The notes under the pieces are model-generated. The model searched no databases, was not told where the DNA came from, and saw nothing but the letters and a program-made list of their open reading frames with translations. A DNA stretch of 64,000 nt, taken from the NCBI RefSeq assembly GCF_900604315.1, contig NZ_LR026978.1:555518-619517 (forward strand), in the 5' to 3' direction. Numbering within the stretch: the stretch's first letter is position 1; each line of letters begins with the position of its first letter. The translations under genes were made by a program, and so were the position numbers. Below are positions 63,609 to 64,000 of this stretch, in pieces. This DNA is from [Erwinia] mediterraneensis. Its GTDB lineage: Bacteria; Pseudomonadota; Gammaproteobacteria; Enterobacterales; Enterobacteriaceae.

Positions 63609-63691
63609 TACCAACTTAAAACCACGTCCTGTGGACGTGGTTATCGCCTCGGTTTTGGCTCTGCCGGTAAAAACCCGCCCATGTCAAACTT

Positions 63692-63721
63692 CTTATCCGT
63701 TGTCCCCACAACTGATAAGGA
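63692..63721 (+). promoter_or_regulatory. Hairpin covering the tnpA ribosome-binding site
   Basis: CTTATC-C-GTTG (63692-63702) can pair with CAAC-T-GATAAG (63709-63719), one mismatch. The Shine-Dalgarno AAGGA (63717-63721) is largely inside the right arm. IS200 is known to limit transposase translation by such a structure, so the same is inferred here. Confidence 0.6.
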
Positions 63722-63729
63722 AATTCAAC

Positions 63730-64000
63730 ATGAGCAGGTTTCAAAAAGCTTCCCACGTGCTGTGGCATTGTCAATACCATATAGTCTGGACGCCAAAGTG
63801 TCGCTTCAGGATATTAAAAGGAAATGTTGGTAAAGAGGTTTACCGGCAAATCTGGATTTTAAGCGAACAGCTTAAAATCCAGATAGTTGAGTTAAATGTG
63901 CAGCTGGATCATGTACATCTTTTGGTAAAGATTCCGCCGAAGCTATCAGTATCGGAAGTAATGGGTCATTTGAAAGGCAGAACAGCAATAAGGTTGTTCA
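63730..64000 (+). CDS. tnpA: IS200/IS605-family transposase TnpA, partial
   Basis: 90 complete codons are visible before the window ends; the family is about 130-155 residues. The N-terminus HVLWHCQYHIVWTPKCRFRI and the HUH metal-binding motif LDHVHLLVKIPPKLS (His61, His63) identify a Y1 single-strand transposase. GHLKGRTAIRLF matches the following conserved block; the catalytic Tyr would be beyond the end. The ATG follows AAGGA with eight bases between. The frame is intact so far. Confidence 0.93.
   Translation, partial: MSRFQKASHVLWHCQYHIVWTPKCRFRILKGNVGKEVYRQIWILSEQLKIQIVELNVQLDHVHLLVKIPPKLSVSEVMGHLKGRTAIRLF
63850..63884 (+). repeat. Perfect 15 bp inverted repeat inside tnpA
   Basis: ATCTGGATTTTAAGC, loop GAACA, GCTTAAAATCCAGAT. 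All 15 positions pair. It falls in codons for QIWILSEQLKIQI. Confidence 0.9.

Larger units (their letters stand above)
63612..64000 (+). mobile_element. IS200/IS605-family element, left end, cut by window
   Basis: Contains the start of a Y1 transposase gene and a left-end hairpin AACCACGTCC-TGT-GGACGTGGTT (63619-63642), typical of the subterminal structures recognised by TnpA. TTAC at 63608-63611 just outside could be the target tetranucleotide, so the boundary is put at 63612; this is inference. The right end is beyond the window. Confidence 0.8.

Overview
The window is a stretch of enterobacterial chromosome. Gene order from clpB to ygbE largely follows the Escherichia coli 2.7-2.9 Mb region, with many near-identical protein lengths and motifs. 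Departures from E. coli (corB directly next to luxS, no srl genes between pncC and mltB, flagellar genes beside ygbE) suggest a non-E. coli member of Enterobacterales. Erwiniaceae (Pantoea/Erwinia/Mixta type) is my inference from the overall look and is not proven here.

Layout. 1-2005: 16S rRNA gene on the minus strand with its leader and P1/P2 promoters. 2016-12925: clpB with a heat-shock promoter, pgeF, rluD, bamD, raiA, the pheL attenuator and pheA, tyrA-aroF with TyrR boxes, a GNAT acetyltransferase, then the rpsP-rimM-trmD-rplS ribosomal operon. 14727-21715: ffh, ypjD, corB, luxS, the sRNA micA, gshA, yqaA, yqaB. 21928-22535: four identical tRNA-Arg(ACG) genes and tRNA-Ser(GCT). 22811-30295: csrA, alaS, recX, recA (with SOS box), pncC, an unexplained 0.5 kb stretch, yjdM, mltB. 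30650-40296: mutS converging on the rpoS-nlpD-pcm-surE-truD-ispF-ispD-ftsB cluster and ygbE.

40423-63531: a 23 kb flagellar and chemotaxis cluster. The minus-strand block fliFGHIJK-fliLMNOPQR encodes the MS ring, switch, export ATPase, hook-length ruler and export gate. The divergent plus-strand block fliE-cheR-cheB-cheY-cheZ-flhB-flhA-flhE joins basal body, chemotaxis signalling and export genes in an order different from E. coli. It is followed by a HigBA-type toxin-antitoxin pair whose toxin looks frameshifted, then fliD-fliS-fliT (minus) and the flagellin gene fliC (plus). No cheA, cheW, receptor, mot, flg, fliA or flhDC gene is in the window, so the system depends on genes elsewhere.

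63612-64000: the left end of an IS200/IS605-family element inserted just behind the fliC terminator and cut by the window edge. It carries two strong hairpins, one over the transposase ribosome-binding site and one inside the coding sequence.

I did not find a clearly new biological system. The most interesting items are the mixed flagellar/chemotaxis operon with repeated ATAAGCTG elements in its divergent control region, the damaged toxin-antitoxin pair inside it, and the IS200-like hairpins.
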